From: Citrobacter freundii | GTDB taxonomy: Bacteria > Pseudomonadota > Gammaproteobacteria > Enterobacterales > Enterobacteriaceae | Length of the DNA: 64,000 nucleotides | Assembly (NCBI RefSeq): GCF_011077955.1 | Contig: NZ_JAALBX010000003.1 | Location: 248,001-312,000, forward strand | Reading direction: 5' to 3' | Shown here: piece by piece, positions 36,747 through 44,924 of the stretch | Numbering within the stretch: position 1 is the stretch's first letter | Layout of the letters: every line of letters begins with the position of its first letter | Notes under the pieces: model-generated | Databases searched by the model: none | What the model saw: only the letters and a program-made list of their open reading frames with translations | What the model was told of the DNA's origin: nothing | Translations under genes and position numbers: made by a program

Positions 36747-37814
36747 TTATCTTTTTTGGCACACCAGCAAGGTATGCCCCACGCCCAAATCATCGTGGCG
36801 TTGCTCAATTTCAAAACCTGCCTGTTCCACCAGCTTTATGAAAGTGGTGGCGCTATAGAAGCGACTGTTGCCATTCGCCATCGCGGTGAAATACAACGAT
36901 GACGCATTAAGACTAAAGGCGGCTGCCTCGAATTTTTGCGCGTCCCAGAAAAGCTCCATGATGCAAAGGCGCGCGCCCGGTTTCATCGCACGGGCAATAT
37001 TGCCCAACAGCGCGACAATTTGTTCAGCGCTGAAGCAATCGAGGAACTGACTCATCCACCACACGTCGGCATCGCCGGGTAGTGGCGCGTCGCTGAGCAT
37101 ATCTACCGTGTGAAAACCGATGCGGTCGCTTAAGCCGTTGGCGGTAATATTTTCCTGCGCCAGCGTGATTTGTTGCGGTAAATCCAGAATAGTGACGTTC
37201 ACCGCCGCGTTATAGCGACAGCAGCGAATCGCCCATTTACCGGTATTTCCGCCCACGTCGTATAATATTTTCGGCGCAAGCTCAAACACATACGGCAATG
37301 CCGCGTTAAAAGCCGCGTCAGAATAATAATGATCAAAAGCAAACCAACTGCTCCGCGCCGGCTCTGGCAATTGCGACAATGCAGGATAGATTGTCGGCCA
37401 GTCGCCAAAAACTTTTAATCCTTCTGGTTTTCCGTTACGCAGTGCATCCTGAAGAAAAAACAGCCCTTGATAACAAACATCACGGGTGAAATCCATATTC
37501 ACACGCGTCATAGGATCGTGAAGTAAGAAATGTCCGACCTTTGCGATGTGATAATGATCATTTATTTGGGTAACAATACGACCGCTCAACCCCATATCCA
37601 GCAAAACGCTAACCGCATAGTTATCGAGAGAACAATTTTCTTCGATACGTTCTACTGTGGCACCCGCTTTTCCCTGTTTATCGAGAAAATCGAGAATGCC
37701 GCTATCGCGTAATATCACCGCCGTTTGAAAGAGCATGGGGGCAAATGCGATACGTTGCGCTTCGGTAATAGCATCCAGCGCGGAGAGTGTATCCCGATCG
37801 TAGTGATGACGCAC
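36747..37814 (-). CDS. apeB: APE-cluster SAM-dependent O-methyltransferase (ApeB)
   Basis: 355 residues with the layout of class I O-methyltransferases of the AcnlsO/COMT type: an N-terminal dimerisation winged helix (about 20-110) and a Rossmann domain with SAM motif I YDVGGNTGKWA (about residue 193) and VTILDLPQQ. Probably methylates the aryl head group of the polyene. First gene of the operon; GTG start at 37814 preceded by AAGGA. A strong terminator ends only 26 bp upstream. Confidence 0.85.
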   Translation of the reverse strand: MRHHYDRDTLSALDAITEAQRIAFAPMLFQTAVILRDSGILDFLDKQGKAGATVERIEENCSLDNYAVSVLLDMGLSGRIVTQINDHYHIAKVGHFLLHDPMTRVNMDFTRDVCYQGLFFLQDALRNGKPEGLKVFGDWPTIYPALSQLPEPARSSWFAFDHYYSDAAFNAALPYVFELAPKILYDVGGNTGKWAIRCCRYNAAVNVTILDLPQQITLAQENITANGLSDRIGFHTVDMLSDAPLPGDADVWWMSQFLDCFSAEQIVALLGNIARAMKPGARLCIMELFWDAQKFEAAAFSLNASSLYFTAMANGNSRFYSATTFIKLVEQAGFEIEQRHDDLGVGHTLLVCQKR

Positions 37815-37840
37815 GGTACATTCCTTAACCTGAGGTAAAC

Positions 37841-37870
37841 AAAAAAACCGGCCGGAATAGGCCGGTTTTT
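37841..37870 (-). terminator. Strong intrinsic terminator between the lipoprotein gene and apeB
   Basis: AAAAACCGGCC-loop-GGCCGGTTTTT, an 11-bp stem whose minus-strand U-run continues to seven residues. Located 13 bp after the lipoprotein stop and 26 bp before the apeB start. Confidence 0.9.
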
Positions 37871-37883
37871 AATTCTTTAATTA

Positions 37884-38273
37884 TCAGAGACCCGCGCCTG
37901 CGGACAGATTAACCTGTATATCCTGATTCAGATTGTTTACCCAACGGTTGTAATTCTTATGAATTTTACCGTCGGCGGCTTGCAGGTTCAGGCTGCTGTC
38001 ATAAATGATGGAATAGCGATTCGCAGAGTAAGGAATACGCACTTCAGCAACGTGATCACGTGCCTGCATACGGCCTTTAATGACGCCTGCGCCAGCATCA
38101 GTCATCACCCATTTACGCTGAACACCCGCTTTCAGAATAGCGGTGCGTACCTGTTCTGCCGTGTGGTTGCCCGCGACGGTTGCGTTGACTTGTTCGACCG
38201 GTGCAGTACGCGCACAACCTGCCAGCGCGCCAGCAAAGGCAATGGCCGCTAAAAGCTTAACGATTTTCTTCAT
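37884..38273 (-). CDS. Small lipoprotein upstream of the APE cluster
   Basis: 129 residues with a lipoprotein signal (MKKIVKLLAAIAFAGALAGC, Cys20). The mature part (HTAEQVRTAILKAGVQRKWVMTDAGAGVIKGRM, AEVRIPYSANRYSIIYDSSLNL) looks like a small alpha/beta outer-membrane lipoprotein; I know similar proteins in enterobacteria but not their function. It precedes the APE genes and could be the first letter of the cluster, but a terminator separates it from apeB. Localisation is confident, function unknown. Confidence 0.8.
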   Translation of the reverse strand: MKKIVKLLAAIAFAGALAGCARTAPVEQVNATVAGNHTAEQVRTAILKAGVQRKWVMTDAGAGVIKGRMQARDHVAEVRIPYSANRYSIIYDSSLNLQAADGKIHKNYNRWVNNLNQDIQVNLSAGAGL

Positions 38274-38713
38274 ACATTCTCCATAGACGTTTCATAAGTA
38301 CAACTCAATTACGCAACGTGACGAGGCACATTGAGCAAAAAGATTTGCTGGCTCACAAAGACCAGACGGTGAAACTAGGTAATGGACGGCGAAAACAGAT
38401 GTATGAAGTTTTTATAAGCCGCTAAAAATAATAGCGATGTCATCCTTGGCGTTTTCGCAGTTCCTTTTGCTAAGCGAGTTAAAGCAACCTGAAGGTCGAT
38501 AATGGTAAATTAACAAAAAATGCAGCGCAATATATAGTTGAGAGTAAGGATATTCTTAAGTGAAATAAAAAACGCAGAGCCAAACATTGCTAAAAAATAG
38601 AAAAAGAAGTGCATGATATATTCATTAACGCGGCGTGAGATTCTCTTGCGATATGCCCGTTTTTGCAGGATAAAAAATCGCTGGATTAACTCAGGTTGAA
38701 TTTTTATTCCAGC
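38274..38713. promoter_or_regulatory. AT-rich upstream region of the lipoprotein and APE genes
   Basis: No supported ORF. It should hold the promoter for the lipoprotein gene and possibly the APE operon. I looked for an RfaH ops element (GGCGGTAGC) and did not find one. Confidence 0.45.
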
Positions 38714-38750
38714 GTAAAAAAATAATGCGCCAGGTATACGACCTGACGCA
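38714..38750 (-). terminator. Terminator of yhhT
   Basis: On the minus strand TGCGTCAGGT-CGTAT-ACCTGGCGCA (10-bp arms with one mismatch) is followed by TTATTTTTTT. Confidence 0.85.
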
Positions 38751-38784
38751 CGGATCATTCTCTACAAAAATTAGTGGGACAATG

Positions 38785-39846
38785 CTATCCAGGTAGTCGG
38801 CTTTTAGGGCGGCCTGGCCCCAGCAGAATAGCGACTTTACTGCCGCCGACCGTGGTTTCCATCCAGATTTTACACACACTTGTCAGCGGCACGGAAAGCA
38901 GCATACCCACCGGGCCTAACAGCCAGCCCCAGAACAGTAACGACAGGAATACCACCAGCGTGGACATCCCAAGTCGGTGGCCCATCATGCGCGGTTCCAC
39001 CATATTCCCAAGCACCATATGCACGACCAAAAACAGCGAGCCGACCAGCAAAAAGTCGTAGAAGCTGTTAAAAAGTAGCGCCTGAAGCATGGGCGGGATG
39101 GCGGAAATCACCGAGCCGATATTGGGTATATAGTTGAGCAAAAAGCCCAATACCCCCCACACCAGCGCGAACTGAATTCCCATTAACTCAAGCCCCAGCC
39201 AGATGATTAATCCGGTCCAGAGACTGATTAACGTCTTCAAAGCCAGGTAGTGACTCACCCCCTTTAGCGCCCGGTGCAAGCCTGCAATATGTATTTGCGG
39301 ATTAGACAAGGCGAAGCGCAGTTTGTAAGGGACGTGGCGCACCTCAAACAGCATAAACACGACCGTCATCACCAACAGCACAATGCTTGCCATAGCACCG
39401 GAAAGCTGCGCCATTAACGCGGTGGCGTAAGTCATGACCTTCTCCGAGTCCATGCGTTTTAACATGCGCTCAGGGGAGATATGGAGATTCAGAAACGGGA
39501 AGATTTGCTGAAGACTGACTAACTTGCGCGTGATTTCTTTATTATATTGCGGCAGCAGCGTAATAAATTCATTCAGCGAAGCCGCAAGGACGCCGAGCAG
39601 CAGCGTAAGCGCAACCAGCATTACCACCACGACGATAGTAATCGCCATGGTGCGATTAAAACCCCGGCGGATAAACCAGGTGACTAACGGGTTCAGGACA
39701 ATCGCGAAAAACAGCGCCAACAACATGGGCACCAGAATGTCTGCTGCGGCGTGTATACCTGCGAGAATAATGACCAGTGCCGCCAGTTTTTGCAGCATAT
39801 GCAGGCCCACTTTATCGGGCTGCGGCGTATTGATATTTGCGTTCAT
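38785..39846 (-). CDS. yhhT: AI-2E-family transporter YhhT
   Basis: 353-residue inner-membrane protein of the AI-2 exporter (PerM/TqsA) superfamily with about eight helices; very similar to E. coli YhhT throughout, including ALFFAIVLNPLVTWFIRRG, MSTLVVFLSLLFWGWLLGP and the C-terminal GGSKVAILLGPGRPKSRLPG. Substrate unknown; members are linked to quorum-signal or ion export. ATG 39846 (MNANINTPQPDK) is taken rather than the far upstream frame start. Divergent from yhhS. Confidence 0.92.
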   Translation of the reverse strand: MNANINTPQPDKVGLHMLQKLAALVIILAGIHAAADILVPMLLALFFAIVLNPLVTWFIRRGFNRTMAITIVVVVMLVALTLLLGVLAASLNEFITLLPQYNKEITRKLVSLQQIFPFLNLHISPERMLKRMDSEKVMTYATALMAQLSGAMASIVLLVMTVVFMLFEVRHVPYKLRFALSNPQIHIAGLHRALKGVSHYLALKTLISLWTGLIIWLGLELMGIQFALVWGVLGFLLNYIPNIGSVISAIPPMLQALLFNSFYDFLLVGSLFLVVHMVLGNMVEPRMMGHRLGMSTLVVFLSLLFWGWLLGPVGMLLSVPLTSVCKIWMETTVGGSKVAILLGPGRPKSRLPG

Positions 39847-40016
39847 TTTTACCATCTGCGTGGAATATCCTTGCTTCGCCCAACGCAGGGGATCTGCAAT
39901 TAACGGGACGACGGATAAAGTGTAGTGCGTGGCGGATAACTGAGGGAGTAGATCGCTCTGAAAGTCGCGCCAGCAACGTATATACTGATCCCTCGTTTTC
40001 ATTTCCGGTGATTGTC

Positions 40017-41225
40017 ATGCCCGAAGCCGCTGAACCGGCAATAAGTGGATTGCGTTTAAATCTGCGCATCGTTTCTGTCGCTATCTTTAATTTTGCCAGT
40101 TATCTCACCATCGGCCTGCCCCTGGCCGTGCTTCCAGGTTATGTCCATGAGTCGATGGGTTTTAGCGCCTTCTGGGCGGGACTGGTGATTAGCCTTCAGT
40201 ATTTCGCCACGCTATTAAGCCGACCGTACGCCGGCCGTTATGCCGATCTGTTTGGGCCAAAGCGGATCGTTATTTTTGGCCTGTGCGGCTGTTTTTTGAG
40301 TGGGCTTGGCTATTTCCTGGCGGGGCTTAATGCTGACACGGCGCTGTTAAGCCTGGTGTTGTTGTGTCTGGGACGTTTGATTTTGGGCGTCGGGCAAAGT
40401 TTTGCCGGAACCGGGTCGACGCTCTGGGGCGTCGGCGTTGTCGGCTCGCTGCATATCGGGCGGGTGATTTCATGGAATGGCATTGTGACATATGGCGCGA
40501 TGGCTATCGGCGCGCCGCTCGGGGTGTGGATTTTTCATGTCGGCGGGATGAGGCTGCTTGCCGGGGCTATTATGGCGATTGCGCTTGTCGCCATCCTCTG
40601 CGCCTTGCCGCGTAAACCCGTCACGGCCAGTAAAGGCAAGCCGTTGCCGTTCCGGGCGGTACTTGGCAAAGTGTGGCCGTATGGTATGGCGCTGGCGCTT
40701 GGTTCCGCCGGGTTTGGCGTTATCGCCACGTTTATTACGCTCTTCTACGATGCGAAAGGGTGGGATGGCGCAGCCTTCGCGTTAACCCTGTTCAGCGCCG
40801 CGTTCGTGGGCACGCGTTTGCTGTTCCCGAACGGTATAAACCGCTTTGGCGGGTTAAACGTGGCGCTAATCTGCTTTACGATTGAGATAATCGGCCTGTT
40901 GCTGGTGGGAATGGCGTTCAGCCCGTGGATGGCGAAACTGGGCACTTTTTTAACCGGCGCGGGCTTTTCGCTGGTGTTCCCGGCGCTGGGCGTGGTGGCG
41001 GTTAAAGCCGTTCCGGCGCACAACCAGGGCAGCGCGCTGGCGACGTATACGGTATTTATGGATCTGTCGTTAGGGGTAACCGGCCCGCTGGCGGGGTTGC
41101 TGATGGCCCAGGCGGGAGTATCGAGCATCTATCTGGCGACGGCGGTGCTGGTGCTGTTGGCGGCAGGGTTGACGCTGAAGCTGCGGGCGTCCTCCGATCC
41201 ATCAGGCGCTGGCACGGAGCGTTAA
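40017..41225 (+). CDS. yhhS: MFS transporter YhhS
   Basis: 402-residue major facilitator protein, about twelve helices, matching E. coli YhhS: NFASYLTIGLPLAVLPGYVHE, FAGTGSTLWGVGVVGSLHIGRVISWNG and GKPLPFRAVLGKVWPYGMALALG. Contains the MFS loop RPYAGRYADLFGPKR. K-12 YhhS has been reported to confer glyphosate resistance when overproduced; the physiological substrate is not known. Start at 40017 (MPEAAEPAISG) agrees with E. coli. Confidence 0.93.
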   Translation: MPEAAEPAISGLRLNLRIVSVAIFNFASYLTIGLPLAVLPGYVHESMGFSAFWAGLVISLQYFATLLSRPYAGRYADLFGPKRIVIFGLCGCFLSGLGYFLAGLNADTALLSLVLLCLGRLILGVGQSFAGTGSTLWGVGVVGSLHIGRVISWNGIVTYGAMAIGAPLGVWIFHVGGMRLLAGAIMAIALVAILCALPRKPVTASKGKPLPFRAVLGKVWPYGMALALGSAGFGVIATFITLFYDAKGWDGAAFALTLFSAAFVGTRLLFPNGINRFGGLNVALICFTIEIIGLLLVGMAFSPWMAKLGTFLTGAGFSLVFPALGVVAVKAVPAHNQGSALATYTVFMDLSLGVTGPLAGLLMAQAGVSSIYLATAVLVLLAAGLTLKLRASSDPSGAGTER

Positions 41226-41390
41226 CGTCGCGGGCAACAGAATTCCACCGGAAGATACTCGAGCGCTCGGCTTTTCTTTTGCGATCCTGGCCAACATGCC
41301 TTTGGCGGCGGCAAAGGGGGTTAACGTGGGCGTAAGAGGCGCTGCCAACGTGATCTCAGCAACCGGTACCCGCCACTGTTTACAGCACAA
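41202..41390 (-). pseudogene. Possible remnant of a LacI-family regulator C-terminus
   Basis: A short minus-strand frame ends AAKGMLARIAKEKPSARVSS and then GGILLPATLTLRASA, which reads like the C-terminal helix and final strand of LacI/GalR repressors. Upstream the frame is closed (TAA) and no DNA-binding domain is visible. It overlaps the last 24 bases of yhhS. Either a decayed regulator or a chance resemblance. Confidence 0.35.
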
Positions 41391-41433
41391 CGATTATTCT
41401 GGCGTGTCGTGAATGCGTTGAAAGCATCACAAT

Positions 41434-41471
41434 AAAAAAGGCCTGTTGGTTTTCACCGACAGGCCTTTTTA
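41434..41471. terminator. Bidirectional terminator between yhhS and dcrB
   Basis: AAAAAGGCCTGT and GACAGGCCTTTTT flank an 11-base loop (TGGTTTTCACC), with A and T runs on both sides; serves both converging genes. Confidence 0.9.
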
Positions 41472-41485
41472 ATGACGCGGTTAAG

Positions 41486-42043
41486 TTACTTCACTTCCAG
41501 CGTATTAATGATATTTTCAGCCGTTGCCTGCGCCTTCTGCTGATTATCCGCAGGTAAGGTAATTTGCAGGGTCAGTAATTTATTATCCACTTTGCCCAGC
41601 ACTACGGAGGAGTATGCTGTCTGGCCTTTGGCGGAAATAATGCTGTCCAGTTGCTGAAGGGTGTGACCTTTCACCTGAATGGATTTATTGGTCACCACCT
41701 GCAACTGCGGGTCGCGGCTGCGCTGCTGATCTTCGAGGCGTTTCGCCAGCACATCCATGCCTTCGGTGGTGTCGTCGCCGACGATCACAATCACCGCTTT
41801 TTGCCCCGTGGCGTCAGAATAAACGTGCATGTTGTTGGCTTGCGTACCCAGTTTCCCGCTCTGATCCGTCATATCCGCCGGAAGCGAAAAACTCAGTTTG
41901 CCGTCCAGCAGCGTGACTTTTTGTGCCGCCGCATTGCTTTCGGACGCACTGCCTTGAGCCGGTTTACTGCTGTCATTGTTGTCACAGGCCGCAAGTCCTA
42001 ACACCAGCAGGCCAATCCCGACGTATTTAACCAGATTGCGCAT
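41486..42043 (-). CDS. dcrB: Lipoprotein DcrB
   Basis: 185 residues, lipoprotein signal ending in LGLAAC (Cys20), mature part starting with a Ser/Ala-rich linker and containing [17 protein letters not shown] and [17 protein letters not shown] as in E. coli DcrB. In E. coli DcrB is needed for infection by phages C1 and C6 and for envelope lipoprotein maturation with YciB. Order dcrB downstream of yhhQ is as in K-12. Confidence 0.93.
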   Translation of the reverse strand: MRNLVKYVGIGLLVLGLAACDNNDSSKPAQGSASESNAAAQKVTLLDGKLSFSLPADMTDQSGKLGTQANNMHVYSDATGQKAVIVIVGDDTTEGMDVLAKRLEDQQRSRDPQLQVVTNKSIQVKGHTLQQLDSIISAKGQTAYSSVVLGKVDNKLLTLQITLPADNQQKAQATAENIINTLEVK

Positions 42044-42114
42044 TGAATTCTTCCTTTACGATAACGGTCAAGTGACCTTGCCCCGCATCTTATCACAAGA
42101 TTTCCAGGCAACCT

Positions 42115-42780
42115 TCAACCCAGCTGGAACCGCGCGAAATCAGATTTATCTGCCAGTTTTTTCAACAGCATATTCAGCAGCACGCCGTACATCGGCAGGA
42201 AGAATACGATGCTGATAAGCACCTTGAAGCTGTAATCCACCAGCGCGATTTCAACCCAATGATCGGCCATAAAGGCATCGGGGCTGCGCCAAAAGGCGAT
42301 AAAGAAAAACGCGAGAGTGTCGCTGACGTTGCCGAAAATGGTTGATGCGGTCGGAGCCAGCCACCAACGACGGTTTTTACGCAGGCGATTAAACACATGC
42401 ACGTCAAGGATTTGCCCCAGCGCGTAGGCCATAAAGCTCGCTACCGCGATGCGCGCCACAAACAGGTTAAAATGCGTTAACGCCTCGAACCCTTGCCAGC
42501 TTCCCATATAAAACAGCGATGAAATGCCGTAGGAAATCACCAGCGCCGGGATCATCACGGCGAAGATAATGCGCCGGGCGAGCGGTGCGCCAAAAATCCG
42601 CACGGTCAGGTCGGTTGCCAGAAAAATAAAGGGAAAGCTGAACGCGCCCCAGGTGGTGTGAAAACCGAAAATCGTGATCGGTAGCTGCACCAGATAGTTA
42701 CTGGACGTAATGACCAGCAAATGAAACAGCGATAGCCAGACAAGCGCATTGCGGCGCTGCGGTAATGTAAACATCGTCAT
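42115..42780 (-). CDS. yhhQ: Queuosine precursor transporter YhhQ
   Basis: 221-residue inner-membrane protein of the ECF/VUT-1 family that imports the queuosine precursors preQ0 and preQ1. Six hydrophobic helices; FGFHTTWGAFSFPFIFLATDLTVRIFG and RRWWLAPTASTIFGNVSDTLAFFF match E. coli YhhQ. The frame is open further upstream, but ATG 42780 gives the proper N-terminus and follows AAGGTC. Divergent from tusA. Confidence 0.93.
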   Translation of the reverse strand: MTMFTLPQRRNALVWLSLFHLLVITSSNYLVQLPITIFGFHTTWGAFSFPFIFLATDLTVRIFGAPLARRIIFAVMIPALVISYGISSLFYMGSWQGFEALTHFNLFVARIAVASFMAYALGQILDVHVFNRLRKNRRWWLAPTASTIFGNVSDTLAFFFIAFWRSPDAFMADHWVEIALVDYSFKVLISIVFFLPMYGVLLNMLLKKLADKSDFARFQLG

Positions 42781-42949
42781 ATTGTGACCTTTTTGTCGGA
42801 TGGGGTGAGGGAACCCAGAAGAAAACCGCCGCATGATACTGCTTCGGTCACGCTTTGCAATGGTTAATATTAACGCAATCGTTAACCTCAGTTGCACAGG
42901 CTAAAAGGCGGGGTAAACTAGTGCGGTTTTTTTACTTCCCGAGAGAATC

Positions 42950-43195
42950 ATGACCGACATATTTAAAAACCCTGACCATACGCTGGACGCTCAGGGATTA
43001 CGCTGCCCTGAACCGGTGATGATGGTGCGCAAAACGGTGCGCGGCATGCAGACTGACGAAACGCTACTGGTGATTGCGGATGACCCTGCCACTACCCGCG
43101 ACATTCCAGGGTTTTGCCGTTTTATGGAGCATGAACTGATTGCTTCTCAGACAGAATCACTGCCTTATCGTTATCTCCTGCGTAAAAAACACTGA
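42950..43195 (+). CDS. tusA: Sulfur carrier protein TusA
   Basis: 81 residues with the SirA/TusA signature [20 protein letters not shown]; the Cys in LRCPEP accepts sulfur from IscS and passes it to TusBCD for 2-thiouridine formation in tRNA. Same size and place as E. coli tusA, but followed here by a TRAP transporter and not directly by zntA. Confidence 0.95.
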   Translation: MTDIFKNPDHTLDAQGLRCPEPVMMVRKTVRGMQTDETLLVIADDPATTRDIPGFCRFMEHELIASQTESLPYRYLLRKKH

Positions 43196-43384
43196 ATTTT
43201 CGGGTGCAGAGACAGAAAACTCTGCCCTGAACCCCGGGTGCATTCTCTTTAAACCTCTGTTTCATATTTTGCTGCTTTTGTGAGGCGCTTCACCACGCCA
43301 TTTTTCAGCTTCGGTTAGTTTATAAACGGAAAATCAAAACAACGTTTTACTCTTAAACTTCCGTACCTCTCTGGAGCTGACCCG

Positions 43385-44362
43385 ATGAAAAAGACTTTTA
43401 TACCGGCCTTAGCCGGGCTGTGCCTCTCCACTGTTTTGTTTGCCCCAAGCGTGCTGGCGCAGACCATCAAAGCGGCTGATGTGCACCCGCAAGGGTATCC
43501 CAACGTCGTTGCTGTAGAAAAAATGGGTGAAAAGCTCAAACAACAAACCAATGGCGATCTGGAAATCAAAGTATTCCCGGGCGGCGTGCTGGGTGACGAG
43601 AAGCAGATGATTGAGCAGGCGCAAATGGGCGCTATCGATATCATTCGCGTCTCCATGGCACCGGTTGCGGCGATCCTGCCGGATATTGAAGTGTTCACCT
43701 TGCCGTACGTCTTCCGTGATGAAGACCATATGCACAAAATCATCGACGGCGATATCGGCAAACAAATCGGCGAGAAGCTGACGAATAACCCGAAATCAAA
43801 ACTGGTTTTCCTGGGCTGGATGGATTCCGGTACCCGTAACCTGATCACCGTAAAACCGGTTCTCAAGCCGGAAGATTTAAAAGGCATGAAAATCCGCGTT
43901 CAGGGTAGCCCGGTTGCACTGGCGACGCTGAAAGATATGGGCGCCAACTCGGTGGCGATGGGCGTGAGCGAAGTGTACAGCGGCATGCAAACCGGTGTTA
44001 TCGACGGTGCGGAAAACAACCCGCCAACCTTTATCGCGCACAACTACATGCCAATTGCTAAGAACTACACCTTAAGCGGTCACTTTATTACTCCGGAAAT
44101 GCTGCTGTACTCCAAAGTGAAATGGGACAAACTCAGCGCTGATCAGCAGCAAAAAATCATGACGCTTGCCCGTGAAGCCCAATTTGAACAGCGTAAACTC
44201 TGGGATGCGTATAACGCCCAGGCGCTGGAAAAAATGAAGGCAGGCGGCGTTCAATTCCACGACATCGATAAATCCGTATTCGTTAAAGCGACAGAACCCG
44301 TGCGTGCCGAATTTGGCGACAAGCATCAGGATCTGATGAAAGCGATAGCAGACGTTAAGTAA
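43385..44362 (+). CDS. TRAP transporter substrate-binding protein (DctP type)
   Basis: 325-residue periplasmic protein: signal peptide MKKTFIPALAGLCLSTVLFAPSVLA, then a DctP fold with VFPGGVLGDEKQMIEQAQMGAIDI and LKGMKIRVQGSPVALATLKDMGANSVAMGVSEVYSGMQTGVIDGAENNP. The Arg in KIRVQ is the carboxylate-binding residue of the family. Substrate is an organic acid (C4-dicarboxylate, uronate or similar) that I cannot specify. First gene of a three-gene system, separated from dctQ by a GC hairpin that may raise binding-protein yield. Confidence 0.9.
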   Translation: MKKTFIPALAGLCLSTVLFAPSVLAQTIKAADVHPQGYPNVVAVEKMGEKLKQQTNGDLEIKVFPGGVLGDEKQMIEQAQMGAIDIIRVSMAPVAAILPDIEVFTLPYVFRDEDHMHKIIDGDIGKQIGEKLTNNPKSKLVFLGWMDSGTRNLITVKPVLKPEDLKGMKIRVQGSPVALATLKDMGANSVAMGVSEVYSGMQTGVIDGAENNPPTFIAHNYMPIAKNYTLSGHFITPEMLLYSKVKWDKLSADQQQKIMTLAREAQFEQRKLWDAYNAQALEKMKAGGVQFHDIDKSVFVKATEPVRAEFGDKHQDLMKAIADVK

Positions 44363-44368
44363 TCTCAG

Positions 44369-44387
44369 GCGCCGGCTCGCCCGGCGC
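44369..44387 (+). other. Intercistronic hairpin after the TRAP binding protein
   Basis: GCGCCGG-CTCGC-CCGGCGC, a perfect 7-bp GC stem with no U-run, just past the stop codon. Hairpins in this place commonly protect the upstream message. Confidence 0.6.
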
Positions 44388-44404
44388 ATCTTCCCGGAGT
44401 ACTT

Positions 44405-44914
44405 ATGACCCCTTTTTATATTAAGTGGATGGATCGCCTGTACCTGCTCGCTATGTTTGTCGCAGGATTTTCGTTGTTGGTCATGACGGTTGTGATCCCC
44501 ATCGGCATCTTTTCCCGCTATGTCCTGAACCGTGGTGAATCCTGGCCTGAGCCAATCGCCATTATTTGTATGGTGACATTCAGTTTTGTGGGAGCGGCGG
44601 TGAGCTATCGCGCCAACTCGCATATTGCGGTCAACATGTTGACCGACCGCCTATCCCCGGCATTACAAAGCCTCTGCTTAAAGCTGGTGGATATATTAAT
44701 GCTGGTCATCTCCGGGCTTATGTTCTGGTACAGCGCCTTGCTGTGTATCGAACTCTGGGAACAGCCGGTGGCGGAATTCCCCATTTTGACCTCCGGGGAA
44801 AGTTACCTGCCGCTGCCGATTGGCTCGGCGATCATGATCTTATTCGTTGTTGAGCGGCTGTTGTTCGGTTCCCAGGAGAATCGTCCGGTGGTGCTTATCG
44901 GCAATCACGGTTAA
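44405..44914 (+). CDS. TRAP transporter small permease (DctQ type)
   Basis: 169 residues with four membrane helices, including the family pattern FSFVGAAVSYRANSHIAVNMLTDRL. Forms the membrane complex with the large permease. CCGGAG lies upstream of the ATG. It ends 10 bp before the dctM start. Confidence 0.88.
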   Translation: MTPFYIKWMDRLYLLAMFVAGFSLLVMTVVIPIGIFSRYVLNRGESWPEPIAIICMVTFSFVGAAVSYRANSHIAVNMLTDRLSPALQSLCLKLVDILMLVISGLMFWYSALLCIELWEQPVAEFPILTSGESYLPLPIGSAIMILFVVERLLFGSQENRPVVLIGNHG

Positions 44915-44924
44915 CGGGGGCATC

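Noticed and set aside
38274-38784. RfaH ops/JUMPstart element for the APE operon
   Set aside because: Searched by eye on the minus strand; no GGCGGTAGC core found.
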